Of a DNA stretch of 64,000 nt, positions 1 through 8,368 are shown one piece after another. The stretch covers positions 1-64,000 of the forward strand of contig NZ_BDGT01000006.1 of assembly GCF_001748285.1 (NCBI RefSeq), given 5' to 3'. Each line of letters begins with the position of its first letter. Within the stretch, counting starts at the first letter, position 1. This DNA comes from Thermogemmatispora onikobensis (GTDB lineage: Bacteria; Chloroflexota; Ktedonobacteria; Ktedonobacterales; Ktedonobacteraceae). The notes below the pieces were generated by a model. The model did no database searches and had not been told where the DNA came from. It was given only the letters and a program-made list of their open reading frames with translations. The position numbers and the translations under genes are program-made.

Positions 1-38
1 CCCCCCCATAGGGATGGGACAAGACCAATTCGATCCGA

Positions 39-591
39 GTTTCAATCCCAGACGGGCTTCTTCGCTGCTTCTGACTAGTCAGGGAGGGACCTCGCCATTA
101 GCTGCTCCAATGTTTCAATCCCAGACGGGCTTCTTCGCTGCTTCTGACAAACGCACCGTTCTGATGAGCAGTGGCGAGCCGTTATCGTTTCAATCCCAGA
201 CGGGCTTCTTCGCTGCTTCTGACGGTGTCCTTCACTGGCATAGCGATTGGCCACCTGAGTTTCAATCCCAGACGGGCTTCTTCGCTGCTTCTGACCGGAA
301 AATAGCTGCTGCCACCCGGACAATCTCCGGGGGTTTCAATCCCAGACGGGCTTCTTCGCTGCTTCTGACCCACCTCAATGGTGAGACCGGCCCCTCTCGC
401 ATCATGTTTCAATCCCAGACGGGCTTCTTCGCTGCTTCTGACATGCCAGAGTCTTCCTGGATGGCCTCAAGGGAATAAGGTTTCAATCCCAGACGGGCTT
501 CTTCGCTGCTTCTGACCCAGACGATAGAGCCGATTCGCCTCATCCCACAGTCCAGTTTCAATCCCAGACGGGCTTCTTCGCTGCTTCTGAC
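39..591 (-). CRISPR. CRISPR array, 8 repeats and 7 spacers, continues beyond the left edge
   Basis: Eight identical 37-bp repeats start at 39, 112, 187, 259, 333, 406, 480 and 555. Spacers are 35-38 bp. Bases 1-38 are spacer-length and probably a further spacer, so the array is cut by the window. On the minus strand every repeat ends GGGATTGAAAC, the 3' end usual in type I and III systems where ATTGAAAC becomes the crRNA 5' handle. This puts transcription on the minus strand, with the leader side at 592 onward, in agreement with the promoter at 604-632. No degenerate repeat is seen at the right end, as expected next to a leader. No cas gene is in the window, so the subtype cannot be fixed. 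Confidence 0.97.
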
Positions 592-603
592 AGCCCCTCC
601 TTC

Positions 604-632
604 AGGATAGCATCAGGAGCTGTCTCCGTCAA
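604..632 (-). promoter_or_regulatory. Sigma-70-like promoter of the CRISPR array
   Basis: On the minus strand TTGACG (627-632) and TATCCT (604-609) are separated by exactly 17 bp. Transcription would start near 597, only about six bases before the first repeat (591). This is close to the consensus for a housekeeping promoter and points into the array. The assignment is by sequence only. Confidence 0.7.
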
Positions 633-648
633 GCCGTTTCGAGCATCC

Positions 649-674
649 CAAAAAAGCGGTCAGCAGTGACCGCT
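649..674 (-). terminator. Intrinsic terminator upstream of the CRISPR promoter
   Basis: AGCGGTCA (655-662) and TGACCGCT (667-674) form a perfect 8-bp stem with a four-base loop. On the minus strand the stem is followed directly by six T residues. It would stop a transcript arriving from the right before it reaches the CRISPR promoter. Confidence 0.75.
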
Positions 675-771
675 GTTGTGCGGTCATGATACCAGCCGCT
701 GTGGCCCTGCAGCGGCTGGTGAGGTCCTTCGAGCATCGCTGCGTGGAACGCCGGGTGCCGAGATGCTCGAA
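655..771 (-). ncRNA. Candidate structured RNA or leader element (three successive hairpins)
   Basis: Read on the minus strand there are three perfect stems in a row. The first pairs TTCGAGCATC (728-737) with GATGCTCGAA (762-771). The second pairs CCAGCCGCTG (692-701) with CAGCGGCTGG (710-719). The third is the terminator stem at 655-674 with its T run. A third copy of the first stem's 10-mer lies beyond the terminator at 638-647 and could compete for pairing. I see no convincing protein here. It could be a small RNA, an attenuator, or DNA-level binding sites in a CRISPR leader; the sequence does not decide. Confidence 0.4.
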
Positions 772-1889
772 GCGACGAGCCTGGGCAGCGAGAGCAGCAA
801 GAACTATTCCTTGCAGTAAGAGCAGCATGGAGGGCAGCAGCATGGCACAGCCCGCCCGCAGGAGATGCCGCTGAGCGGTCCTCCCGAGTCAGCTCCCCGC
901 CAGGGTTTGTCCCTGCAGCCACGGTGGTGAGCTATTCGCTCCCATGAAACGCTCCCCCCTGCGGATGGCATGGCAGCAGGCTCCCTCTGCCAACAGCATC
1001 CTGAGTGCTGGGACCGTAGAGCCACGGGGTCGGACCATGCGCTGGGGAAGACAGGCAGGAGCCGGCTTCCAGGTGGAGGGATGAGGGCGACCGCGTCACT
1101 GAGAGGCCCCCAGGCGCGCCTGGGGGCAGGCAGGGTAGCCCAGGGAACCTGGGCGAGCGACCACACAGCACGTTGCCTGATGATGCGGAGCGCTGCACCG
1201 TGCCAAGAAGCAATCGGTTGAGCAGGGCACTGCTGGCGTTGCCCGATCGGGGCACACACGGGACGTTCGCCGGGAATAGGCTCCTCCTGATCAGGAGGGA
1301 CATGGACGGTGCCGTTTTCGTAGCAGCATCAGGAGCGGAGCGGGGGAAGCCGGGAGAAGATGCCCTGACACGTTCCCCGAGGGGGTGGAGGGCTGGAAGC
1401 AGGATGGCGGCAAGGCGACAGAGCACTGAGCATCTCGCGGAGGCCTGTTCACGCCCGCCCGTCGCCCTTGGGGAACAGGATGGCCAGGATGAGACTGGGC
1501 GGCGAGAGGCAACGGACAGGTGGCTGCCCGGGGGTCAGCCAGCTCCCTGAGCGGAGGAAGAGGCTGCCCGTGACAGGAGCGACCCCTCTGCAGGCGTGGA
1601 TGCCGTCCGCGTCCTGTCCAGGCAGCTCGCAGGAGCACCATCCCTGTCCTGGCAGATAAGGAGCGTCGCGGTGTAGTGCTCGTTGCTCAGAATCCGTGCC
1701 GGTCGCGTCCTTCATCAGCTCTGTTCCCGGTGGACAGGTGGCAGGCCATCCGGGCAGACGAAGTGGCCAGGGCAAGGAACTCAGCATGAGCAGGAAACAC
1801 GGGAAGAATCTCTGTGCGACAAGGAGGAGCGGTGCGCGTTCTTCTTTAGTGGAAGAGACGCTGATTTTTGCACGAGGGAGGCCCCAGTC
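772..1889. other. Intergenic stretch without a recognisable gene
   Basis: Open frames here are short, overlap in several frames, and lack ribosome sites or familiar motifs. The one clear structure is a perfect 22-bp palindrome at 1106-1127 (GCCCCCAGGCG and its complement). Confidence 0.6.
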
Positions 1890-2255
1890 ATGGATACCCC
1901 TGCCAGGACCCCTGCGTCCGAACCGGCTCCTCCGTTCACGATCCTGGTGGCCTTGTGCGCCGACTCGGAGGAGCACCCTGATCCCGCCCTCATCCAGACC
2001 GTGGGACAGGAGGCCATGACCCTCCTCTGCCAGGAGGGCTTGACTCTACGGCCTGTGCCCACAGGGCAACAGGGCGGCCCATTGCTGTTTGAGTTGCTCG
2101 CAGCGTCGCTGCAGTGGGTCTGGGAGCACCGCATGACCCTGGAAGAGGTGCTCAACGACGCGAGCGCGCTGCTCACGCTGGCGAGTGCTCTCTGGACGGT
2201 GGCGACGCGCGTGAGAGAGCGGTATGCCCGGCACGTGGGCCAGGCACAGCGCTAG
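1890..2255 (+). CDS. EACC1-like small conflict-system protein, N-terminal part
   Basis: A 121-aa protein starting at an ATG behind a GGGAGG-type ribosome site. An early strand (TILVALCADSEE) is followed by a helix, a second strand (GLTLRPVPTG) and two helices, the last ending WTVATRVRERY. This order resembles EACC1, the small constant component found beside caspase, TIR and other effectors in bacterial conflict systems; that match is by pattern, not alignment. The expected closing strand is missing, but it is present in the same frame right after the TAG at 2253-2255. The gene lies about 300 bp ahead of a caspase-NACHT effector on the same strand, the usual setting. It may be truncated by a nonsense mutation, or TAG may be read through. 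Confidence 0.65.
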   Translation: MDTPARTPASEPAPPFTILVALCADSEEHPDPALIQTVGQEAMTLLCQEGLTLRPVPTGQQGGPLLFELLAASLQWVWEHRMTLEEVLNDASALLTLASALWTVATRVRERYARHVGQAQR

Positions 2256-2468
2256 GTTCACCCGATCACGGTCACCCTCCAGCTGGGGGACATGACCCGT
2301 TCCCTTGACGGGGCTGACGTAGCACAGGTGCAGTTGGTGCTCACCGACCTGGTGCGGACCCAGCGCGCCAGGCAGCCGGCGATCTTGGGGGACGGGGGGC
2401 TGCAGGTGACCCTGACGCTGCGGCTGCCGCGCAAGCGAGGGGGGATCGCCCGCCGGCATACTCCCTGA
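2256..2468 (+). pseudogene. In-frame C-terminal continuation of the EACC1-like protein after an amber codon
   Basis: Directly after the TAG the same frame stays open for 70 codons to TGA at 2466-2468. It encodes a strand (ITVTLQLGD), a loop, a helix (VAQVQLVLTDLVR) and a second strand (LQVTLTLRLP). The first strand and helix are what an EACC1-type fold needs to close. No ATG or GTG start occurs at its beginning; the first in-frame ATG is 2292, inside the predicted fold. This argues for one ancestral gene of about 190 codons. A sequencing error is also possible. Confidence 0.5.
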
Positions 2469-2766
2469 GCGCAGCCGCACATCATCTCACCTGGTCCGTA
2501 TTCGACGCGGGGACAGCAGCGCACGAACAGGCCCAGGGAGCAGGCTGGTACCAGTGCCTCTGGCCGGCTCTCCTCCTCCCAGCGAGGGCATGCAGAGCGC
2601 GCGATACATGCCACCTGAAGGAGGTCTTCCTCGCAGAGAGAGGCAAGGAGCGAGGGCCCGGATGGCAGAGGCCCCATGAAGGAACCAGGCCGATGATGAC
2701 TGTCTCTGAAGAGACGTCCTGCTGCCCACACTGATCGGGCAAGTCCGTCCAGGAGGTGACAGCCGG

Positions 2767-5700
2767 ATGCCCCCAGCAGGAACGCAGATGAGCACATCCG
2801 GGAATCCTTCTCCAGGGGAGCGGCGGGCCCTGGTGGTAGGGGTCAATGAGGCCCCTCGTTCAGGCCAGGCCCCCCTGGCCACTGCGGCCAGGAGCGCTCT
2901 GGCGCTCGCCACTGCCTTGCAGGAGCACGGCAGCTTTGCGCTGGTCGGGGGAGGACCGCTGCTCAACGAGCAGGCGACCACGGAGCGGGTGAGACAGGCC
3001 CTCTATGCCCTCCTCCAGGATGCCCGTCCGCAGGATCTACTGCTGTTCTGCTTTTGCGGTCATGGCGTGCCGTGGCTGCTGCCGACAGAGCAACGCGAGG
3101 TGTATCTGGCGACGCACGATTTTGACCCGGCAGTGCTGCCGTTCGATCAGCGGGCGCACCTCTCGCTGAGCTGGCTGCGAGAGATGCTGCTGGATACCCC
3201 CGAGGTCCAGGCAGGGACGGTGATGGTACTGCTGGACTGTTGTCATGCCGGGCAGGCGACGACGCAGGCGCAGCGTGAAGCACAGCCGCTGGAGGGACTC
3301 ACCCAGGCGGTCCGGCACCTGTGGCACGCCGCTCTCGGAGGAGAGGAGCGGCCCCAGCGAGGAGCGCGGATCGTTCTGGCAGCTACCTCAGCGCAGGGCA
3401 CAACGCAGGAGCAGCGGGCGCAGGGCTGGACCCAGCTGGTCAGCGCCCTGCTGCCGGCGCTACGAGGAGCGCGTCCTGATCTGCTCGATGCGCAGGGGCA
3501 GCTCACCTATGAGCGGTTAGTGGATGACTTGCGCCAGCGACTGCCAGGGCTGACGACGGAAGCGACGGGGCAGGGGCGCGTGGTGCTGGCGACGTTTCAC
3601 CAGGGAGACCAGGCGGTACAGCAGGCGACACCGACAGCGCTGCGGGAATACGCGCGGCACCCGTTCAGTGAGGCCTGGCTGCAGGAGCGCGTGCAGCAGG
3701 TGGTCGGTCGAGAGCAAGAACTGCAAGCGCTGTGCCAACGGATTGAGTGCTTGCGGTCCACAGGCGGGTATCTGGTCGTCACGGGCGTGGCTGGGCAAGG
3801 GAAGAGTAGCCTGTTGGCCAGGCTGGTCACCACCTTCCCCTGTGAGCAGGAGGGAGGCCAGCCAGCAGCCTGGACGGTGCTGGCGCATTTCATCCCCCCT
3901 CAACCGGGGCCGGGCTATCAGGACATCTTGCTACGACACCTGGTCGCCTCGCTGCTGCTCAGGTCGGGCCTGGAGCCGTTCTCCGTGGAGCATGAGCCGC
4001 TGGCAGGGCTGCAACTGGCGCTGCGGCGGCTGCTGGAGGAGGTGGTCAAGCGAACGGGTCCGGTGCTGTGTTGTCTCGATGGGTTGGACCAGCTCCCAGA
4101 GGACAGCGCAGGCCGGGTGGTTCTCCCCTTGCCTGAGGGAGGGGAGCCAGTGCCCGGGGTCGTGTTTGTGCTGGGGACACGGCCCAGCCTGCTGCCCGTC
4201 CTGCAGTGCTATGAGCCGCTGGAGGTATATGCGCTGCCAGCGCTGAGCAGGCCAGACTGGCAGCGGCTGCTGCACCAGCGGCTGGCGGCCCACTCGGGTA
4301 TCCGGCGAGCGCTGACGCCGGAGCTGAGCGAGCAGCTCTATCTGCACATGGAAGGAACACCGCTCTTTCTGGATCTGGCGGCCCGCTTGCTGGCCACATC
4401 TGGTTCTGACGAGCTCTCTCCGGCAGCGCTCGCCCGCCGGGTAGCGGCGAATCCGCACCAGCTCTTCTCACTGGCGCTGGATCAGTGGGGACGCCGCCAT
4501 CCTGGAGCGCAGACCCGCTGGGGCCGGGTGATCCAGCCCCTGCTGGGGATCTTGCTGGTAGCGGCAGAGCCACTAGAGCGACGGCAGCTGAAAGCGCTGG
4601 TGCAGCTCTGGCAACGGCGTGAAGGGGGAGGCAGGTCCATTGATGGACAGGAACTGAAGCTGTGGCTGGAGCAGCTTGGAGGAGTGCTGGTAGAAGAGCG
4701 AGTGGATGGAGTGATTTCGTACCGTCTCTATCATGAGAAGTTTCGAGAGTACTTGCGCCGGGACCCGGACCAACCGGAGCGAGACTATCTCTTTGATGAA
4801 GAGGACGAGCAGCGGTGGCACGCGCTGCTGGCGGCCTGGTGTGAGGAGGAGGGGCTGGCGCGAATCTGGCAGGAGAGCCTGGAGAGGAGTGAGCAGAGAC
4901 GGCGGCACTATGCGCGCCGACATTACGTCTGGCACCTCTTCCAGGCGGGTCCATTGCAGTGGGGACGGCTCCTGGCCCTCCTGGATGCAGGCCACTATGG
5001 ACAAGAGAAGGTGCGCTGGGAGGTGAGTGGGCAGCAGTATGCACAGGACCTGGTGCTAGGACAGCGGGTGGCGGCCAGTGCGGGGGAGAGCGCGGAGGGG
5101 CTGCAGCGGTTGCCAGCGCTCTGGCGCTCCACGCTCTTACGTGCCAGCTTGAGTGGGATCGCAGACCGCTATCCGCTGGAGGCGTTTTCGCTCATGGCGG
5201 CGTTGGGGCAGGAGAGCAAGGCGCTGGGGCTGGCTGCATTGCGGAGTGACCCTGGAGAGCAAGCGAGGGCGTGGCTGGCGATCGCCCAGTGGTGGACCAG
5301 GGAGCCGGGGCGAGCCAGCGAGGTGCTGCAGCTTGGATACAGGGTGCAGCAGACAGCGCAGCGGATCGAGAGCGATGAGTCGCGGACCCAGGTGATGGAG
5401 GAGCTGGTCAGGGTGCTGCTGGAAGCGCAGTGCTACCAGGAAGCGGAGGAAGTCAGTCGGGCCATGGGGGACAGCTGTCTGCGGGCAGAGACGCTGGAAG
5501 CACTGGCGAAGGCGCTCAGGCAGGCGCAGCGTGAAGAGGAAGCAGCGCGGGTCGAAGAGATGAGCCGTGCCCTCTCGGACCGTCTCTCGAGGTCGTGGGA
5601 CCTGCTGAACCTGAAGAAAGCGCTCGCGCGGATGCACCGCACTGAGGAGGCGACGCAAGCCCAGCACGAAACGGAGGAAGGGAGTCGTTCCACCCCGGAC

Positions 5701-6450
5701 CGCTTCAGGCAGGCGGGGGTGCTCCTGCAGGCCCGGCGCTATCAGGAAGCGGAACGAGTCATCCGCGCTCTCCCGGACCGCTTCGGGCAGGCACGCGCGC
5801 TGACCAGACTCGCCGAGACGCTTGCGCGGGGGTCGTCCCTTGAAGAGGCGAGGAGGATCTGGCAGGAGGCGGAGGGGATGGTCCGGGCGAGTGAGGCCAG
5901 CTTCAGGCGAGCGCGAGCACTGATCGACCTGGCGGAGGCGCTCGCGCTCGCCCAGCGCACTGAGGAAGCGGAGCAAGTCTGGCGTGCAGCGGAGGACATG
6001 AGCCAGGCGCTTGCCGATGGCTTCTGGCGAGCGAGGGCCCAGGCGGAGCTGGCAGCAGCACGGGCGCGGATACAGGCTCCTCAAGAGACAGCGCAAGCCA
6101 TGCACCTCGGGAAACATTGCCAGGAGGTGGCGCTGGTGAGGAGGCTCGGGGAGCTGCTGACAGAGGGCCAGCGCTTCCAGGAGACAGCAGAAGCGATCCG
6201 CGCACATCGGGATCACGGGCTGCAGGCAGCGCTATGGAGACAACTGGGAGAGGCACTGGTTCGCGCTGACGCAGCCGCACACGGGTTCCTGGCTCTGCTG
6301 CAGCGTGCCTGGCTTGAGGCCCGCGGAGAACCCGACGCCCTCGCCCGCTTCTCCCTGGTCACACCCCTGGTCGTGCGTTCTCCCGAGCTGGGGCTGGCCC
6401 TGTTCGAGGCCTTCGGCTGGGTGGATCGTTTCCTGCAACATGCTCTGTGA
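2767..6450 (+). CDS. Caspase-NACHT ATPase with TPR-like repeats, putative suicide effector
   Basis: A 1227-aa protein led by a strong AGGAGGTGA site. Residues about 15-250 form a caspase-like (peptidase C14) domain with the catalytic pair His99 (in FCGHG) and Cys159 (in DCCHAG). A P-loop STAND/NACHT-type ATPase follows, with Walker A GVAGQGKSS (Lys346), a Walker B-like strand ending near Asp438 (CLDGLDQL) and a sensor-like GTRPS. From about residue 700 to the end there are helical repeats, many ending in ALA-xxLA patterns with Glu/Ala-rich 34-40-residue spacing, read as TPR-like. In characterised bacterial systems such proteins sense phage infection through the repeats, oligomerise through the ATPase and release the protease. 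The target here is unknown. It probably works with the small gene upstream. Confidence 0.85.
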   Translation: MPPAGTQMSTSGNPSPGERRALVVGVNEAPRSGQAPLATAARSALALATALQEHGSFALVGGGPLLNEQATTERVRQALYALLQDARPQDLLLFCFCGHGVPWLLPTEQREVYLATHDFDPAVLPFDQRAHLSLSWLREMLLDTPEVQAGTVMVLLDCCHAGQATTQAQREAQPLEGLTQAVRHLWHAALGGEERPQRGARIVLAATSAQGTTQEQRAQGWTQLVSALLPALRGARPDLLDAQGQLTYERLVDDLRQRLPGLTTEATGQGRVVLATFHQGDQAVQQATPTALREYARHPFSEAWLQERVQQVVGREQELQALCQRIECLRSTGGYLVVTGVAGQGKSSLLARLVTTFPCEQEGGQPAAWTVLAHFIPPQPGPGYQDILLRHLVASLLLRSGLEPFSVEHEPLAGLQLALRRLLEEVVKRTGPVLCCLDGLDQLPEDSAGRVVLPLPEGGEPVPGVVFVLGTRPSLLPVLQCYEPLEVYALPALSRPDWQRLLHQRLAAHSGIRRALTPELSEQLYLHMEGTPLFLDLAARLLATSGSDELSPAALARRVAANPHQLFSLALDQWGRRHPGAQTRWGRVIQPLLGILLVAAEPLERRQLKALVQLWQRREGGGRSIDGQELKLWLEQLGGVLVEERVDGVISYRLYHEKFREYLRRDPDQPERDYLFDEEDEQRWHALLAAWCEEEGLARIWQESLERSEQRRRHYARRHYVWHLFQAGPLQWGRLLALLDAGHYGQEKVRWEVSGQQYAQDLVLGQRVAASAGESAEGLQRLPALWRSTLLRASLSGIADRYPLEAFSLMAALGQESKALGLAALRSDPGEQARAWLAIAQWWTREPGRASEVLQLGYRVQQTAQRIESDESRTQVMEELVRVLLEAQCYQEAEEVSRAMGDSCLRAETLEALAKALRQAQREEEAARVEEMSRALSDRLSRSWDLLNLKKALARMHRTEEATQAQHETEEGSRSTPDRFRQAGVLLQARRYQEAERVIRALPDRFGQARALTRLAETLARGSSLEEARRIWQEAEGMVRASEASFRRARALIDLAEALALAQRTEEAEQVWRAAEDMSQALADGFWRARAQAELAAARARIQAPQETAQAMHLGKHCQEVALVRRLGELLTEGQRFQETAEAIRAHRDHGLQAALWRQLGEALVRADAAAHGFLALLQRAWLEARGEPDALARFSLVTPLVVRSPELGLALFEAFGWVDRFLQHAL

Positions 6451-6479
6451 CAGGGATGGGGACCCCTCACCCGCCCTGG

Positions 6480-8363
6480 CTACATGGCAATCTGCTCAAC
6501 TGCACACCGTTGATCCCAGTAGCCAATATATTCGCGTCCGTCGGGCTCAAGCCGACCGAAGAGATATTTGCGGTGAAGGTTGCGGTTGAAATATTCACAG
6601 CTCATCTCTGAGATGTGCATACAGGCATGGCAGGCTCCCATCTCTTCCAGGCAAACCGGATCGTAAATGCAGATCTCACCGGCATTCATGACTGCTCGAA
6701 GATGTTCATGCAGTGTCTGCTCAAAGAGGGTATACAGTCCTCCAATCGTGAATGCCGTTCGGTTATTGCTGTAGAGAACGAAGGAGAGCGCGCGGGGAAA
6801 GAGATATTCACTTAAGCTGGTCCGATCGAACCCGCTGAGAATGACAGCCTGGCGGAGTACCAGATGACTAAACGAGTGGACCAGCCCGAAGATTGCCTGG
6901 GTGACCGGCTGATCCCTGGTGATTTCCCGGAAGGGATTCACGTTCTTCATGCGGTTGAGAATCCAGGCGTGCAGCGTTGCCTCGTCGTCTGCGGCAGGCT
7001 CCTCTGTGATCAGCCCATTGAGCCTGAGCCAGCGCATCACACGCCGGAGGTTCAGGCGGAACAGCAATGCTTCAGTTTCCGTCGTCTCGGTATAGAGAGG
7101 CGTACGCGGGTCCTTCGACTGGAGGCGGGGAAAGGCACGAATCACGGTCTCATCAGCCTCACGACGGTCGCGGGTAAATCCGATGAGGACCGTTGTCACC
7201 GGAAAATCCCCGATCAGATGCACATCGGCCAGTCCCGTACTCAGTAGAGCCTGGCGATAGGCTTCCTGGTAGAGAGGGAGTCGACTGCTGCTCTCCTGAC
7301 GTGCCTTTTGCTCAAGGTCCTTGATGGTCACGACGTGCAGCGATTCTCTGATGCGAACGAACTCCAGTAACTCCCTTCCTGTCTCTTCAAGATCCTCTCC
7401 CTGCAGCGTGATCAGCTGCCTGGCCTGAGCGAGAACCCGGCGGCGATGAGCTCTTCCTGCCCCGGCAAACTCCTGTTGTAATGCATCCAGGTGGGCCTGC
7501 ATGATTGCTCGCCGCTCCGGGGACGCGGTACTGATATGCCGTGCCAGTGTGGCCAACGCATCCTGATCTGCAGCCTGTCCCTGAGCGCTTCCTGCCAGAT
7601 CGCGCAGACGGAGATCAGGTCCGTGATCAAAGATCCGCAGGCAGGCGGCAATGGCCAGCCACTGGCGTTCCGGATCCCTCAGGATGAGGTCGAGGTCCTT
7701 TCCTGGAAGATTGATCAGTGTCCGATACTGAGGATAGTAGGAAGCGGTGGCCCGATGAACGATGGGCCGCATTTGCTTCTTGGGGAGGTTGCAGTCATCG
7801 CAGGTGCCCTCGATAATGGGAGACTGGAAGGAGCAGAGCCGGCATTGCCAGCGGAACTGAGCATACTTCTGACTGTCACCTGTGTTCAGCCAGAGGTGCT
7901 CGCGCTTATGACGCGGACAGGATGGCAGGATGAAGGGTCGGATATGACCACAGCTATGGATCAGGACATGGTGCAACTGAATCAGGCGTCCCTTGCAGTG
8001 ATGACAGCGCAACTCCGGGTTGTACTGACTGACTTCTCCTACGTTATGGTAGAGGATAGCCCGTCTACACCCTTTGTTGGTGCATTCGAAGAGCAGCGGG
8101 AAGATTTCTGCCTGGACTGCCCTGGGAGTGACCAGCACGTAGCGGTCCTGCTGATGAATATCCGGAAAGCCTCGACGGCGCTCTTCTGGCCATTGCTGGA
8201 GCAGCCAGGCAACCCGATCAAGCACATAGGGTTTGTTCAGCTGTCGCTCGGGGTCATCACTTGCCTGAACATTGGTGACCTTGCAGATGAATTGCCCCCC
8301 CTCAAAGTCGAAGGTTTTCTCGGGCAGGAAATTGAAGAGAATCTGTTGTTTTCCTCGCCTCAT
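6480..8363 (-). CDS. drmB: DISARM protein DrmB (DUF1998 domain)
   Basis: A 627-aa protein, last gene of the DISARM operon, starting five bases after the drmA stop. The N-terminal half has paired cysteines that look like zinc ribbons (CTNKGC, CHHC, CRLC, CDDC). The C-terminal third is a DUF1998 module: HSFSHLVLRQA, then a cysteine cluster running CIYDPVC, GACHAC, EMSC. DrmB is a core DISARM subunit that forms a complex with the DrmA helicase and helps it act on incoming DNA. The gene ends 29 bp from the convergent caspase gene, so the two defence units share a terminator region. No drmC (phospholipase D) gene follows. Confidence 0.85.
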   Translation of the reverse strand: MRRGKQQILFNFLPEKTFDFEGGQFICKVTNVQASDDPERQLNKPYVLDRVAWLLQQWPEERRRGFPDIHQQDRYVLVTPRAVQAEIFPLLFECTNKGCRRAILYHNVGEVSQYNPELRCHHCKGRLIQLHHVLIHSCGHIRPFILPSCPRHKREHLWLNTGDSQKYAQFRWQCRLCSFQSPIIEGTCDDCNLPKKQMRPIVHRATASYYPQYRTLINLPGKDLDLILRDPERQWLAIAACLRIFDHGPDLRLRDLAGSAQGQAADQDALATLARHISTASPERRAIMQAHLDALQQEFAGAGRAHRRRVLAQARQLITLQGEDLEETGRELLEFVRIRESLHVVTIKDLEQKARQESSSRLPLYQEAYRQALLSTGLADVHLIGDFPVTTVLIGFTRDRREADETVIRAFPRLQSKDPRTPLYTETTETEALLFRLNLRRVMRWLRLNGLITEEPAADDEATLHAWILNRMKNVNPFREITRDQPVTQAIFGLVHSFSHLVLRQAVILSGFDRTSLSEYLFPRALSFVLYSNNRTAFTIGGLYTLFEQTLHEHLRAVMNAGEICIYDPVCLEEMGACHACMHISEMSCEYFNRNLHRKYLFGRLEPDGREYIGYWDQRCAVEQIAM

Positions 8364-8368
8364 TGCTC

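Noticed and set aside
14-478. Open frames across the CRISPR array on both strands
   Set aside because: They exist only because the 37-bp repeat and spacer lengths keep frames open; the protein is a translated repeat.
76-554. Spacers matching sequences inside this window
   Set aside because: I compared them by eye and saw no match; a genome-wide search would be decisive.
613-1641. Several 60-160 codon frames on both strands right of the array
   Set aside because: They overlap each other, lack ribosome sites and cross the terminator and hairpins.
5137-6216. A 359-codon minus-strand frame
   Set aside because: It is antisense to the repeat region of the caspase-NACHT gene; composition is Arg/Leu/Pro-rich as expected of a shadow.
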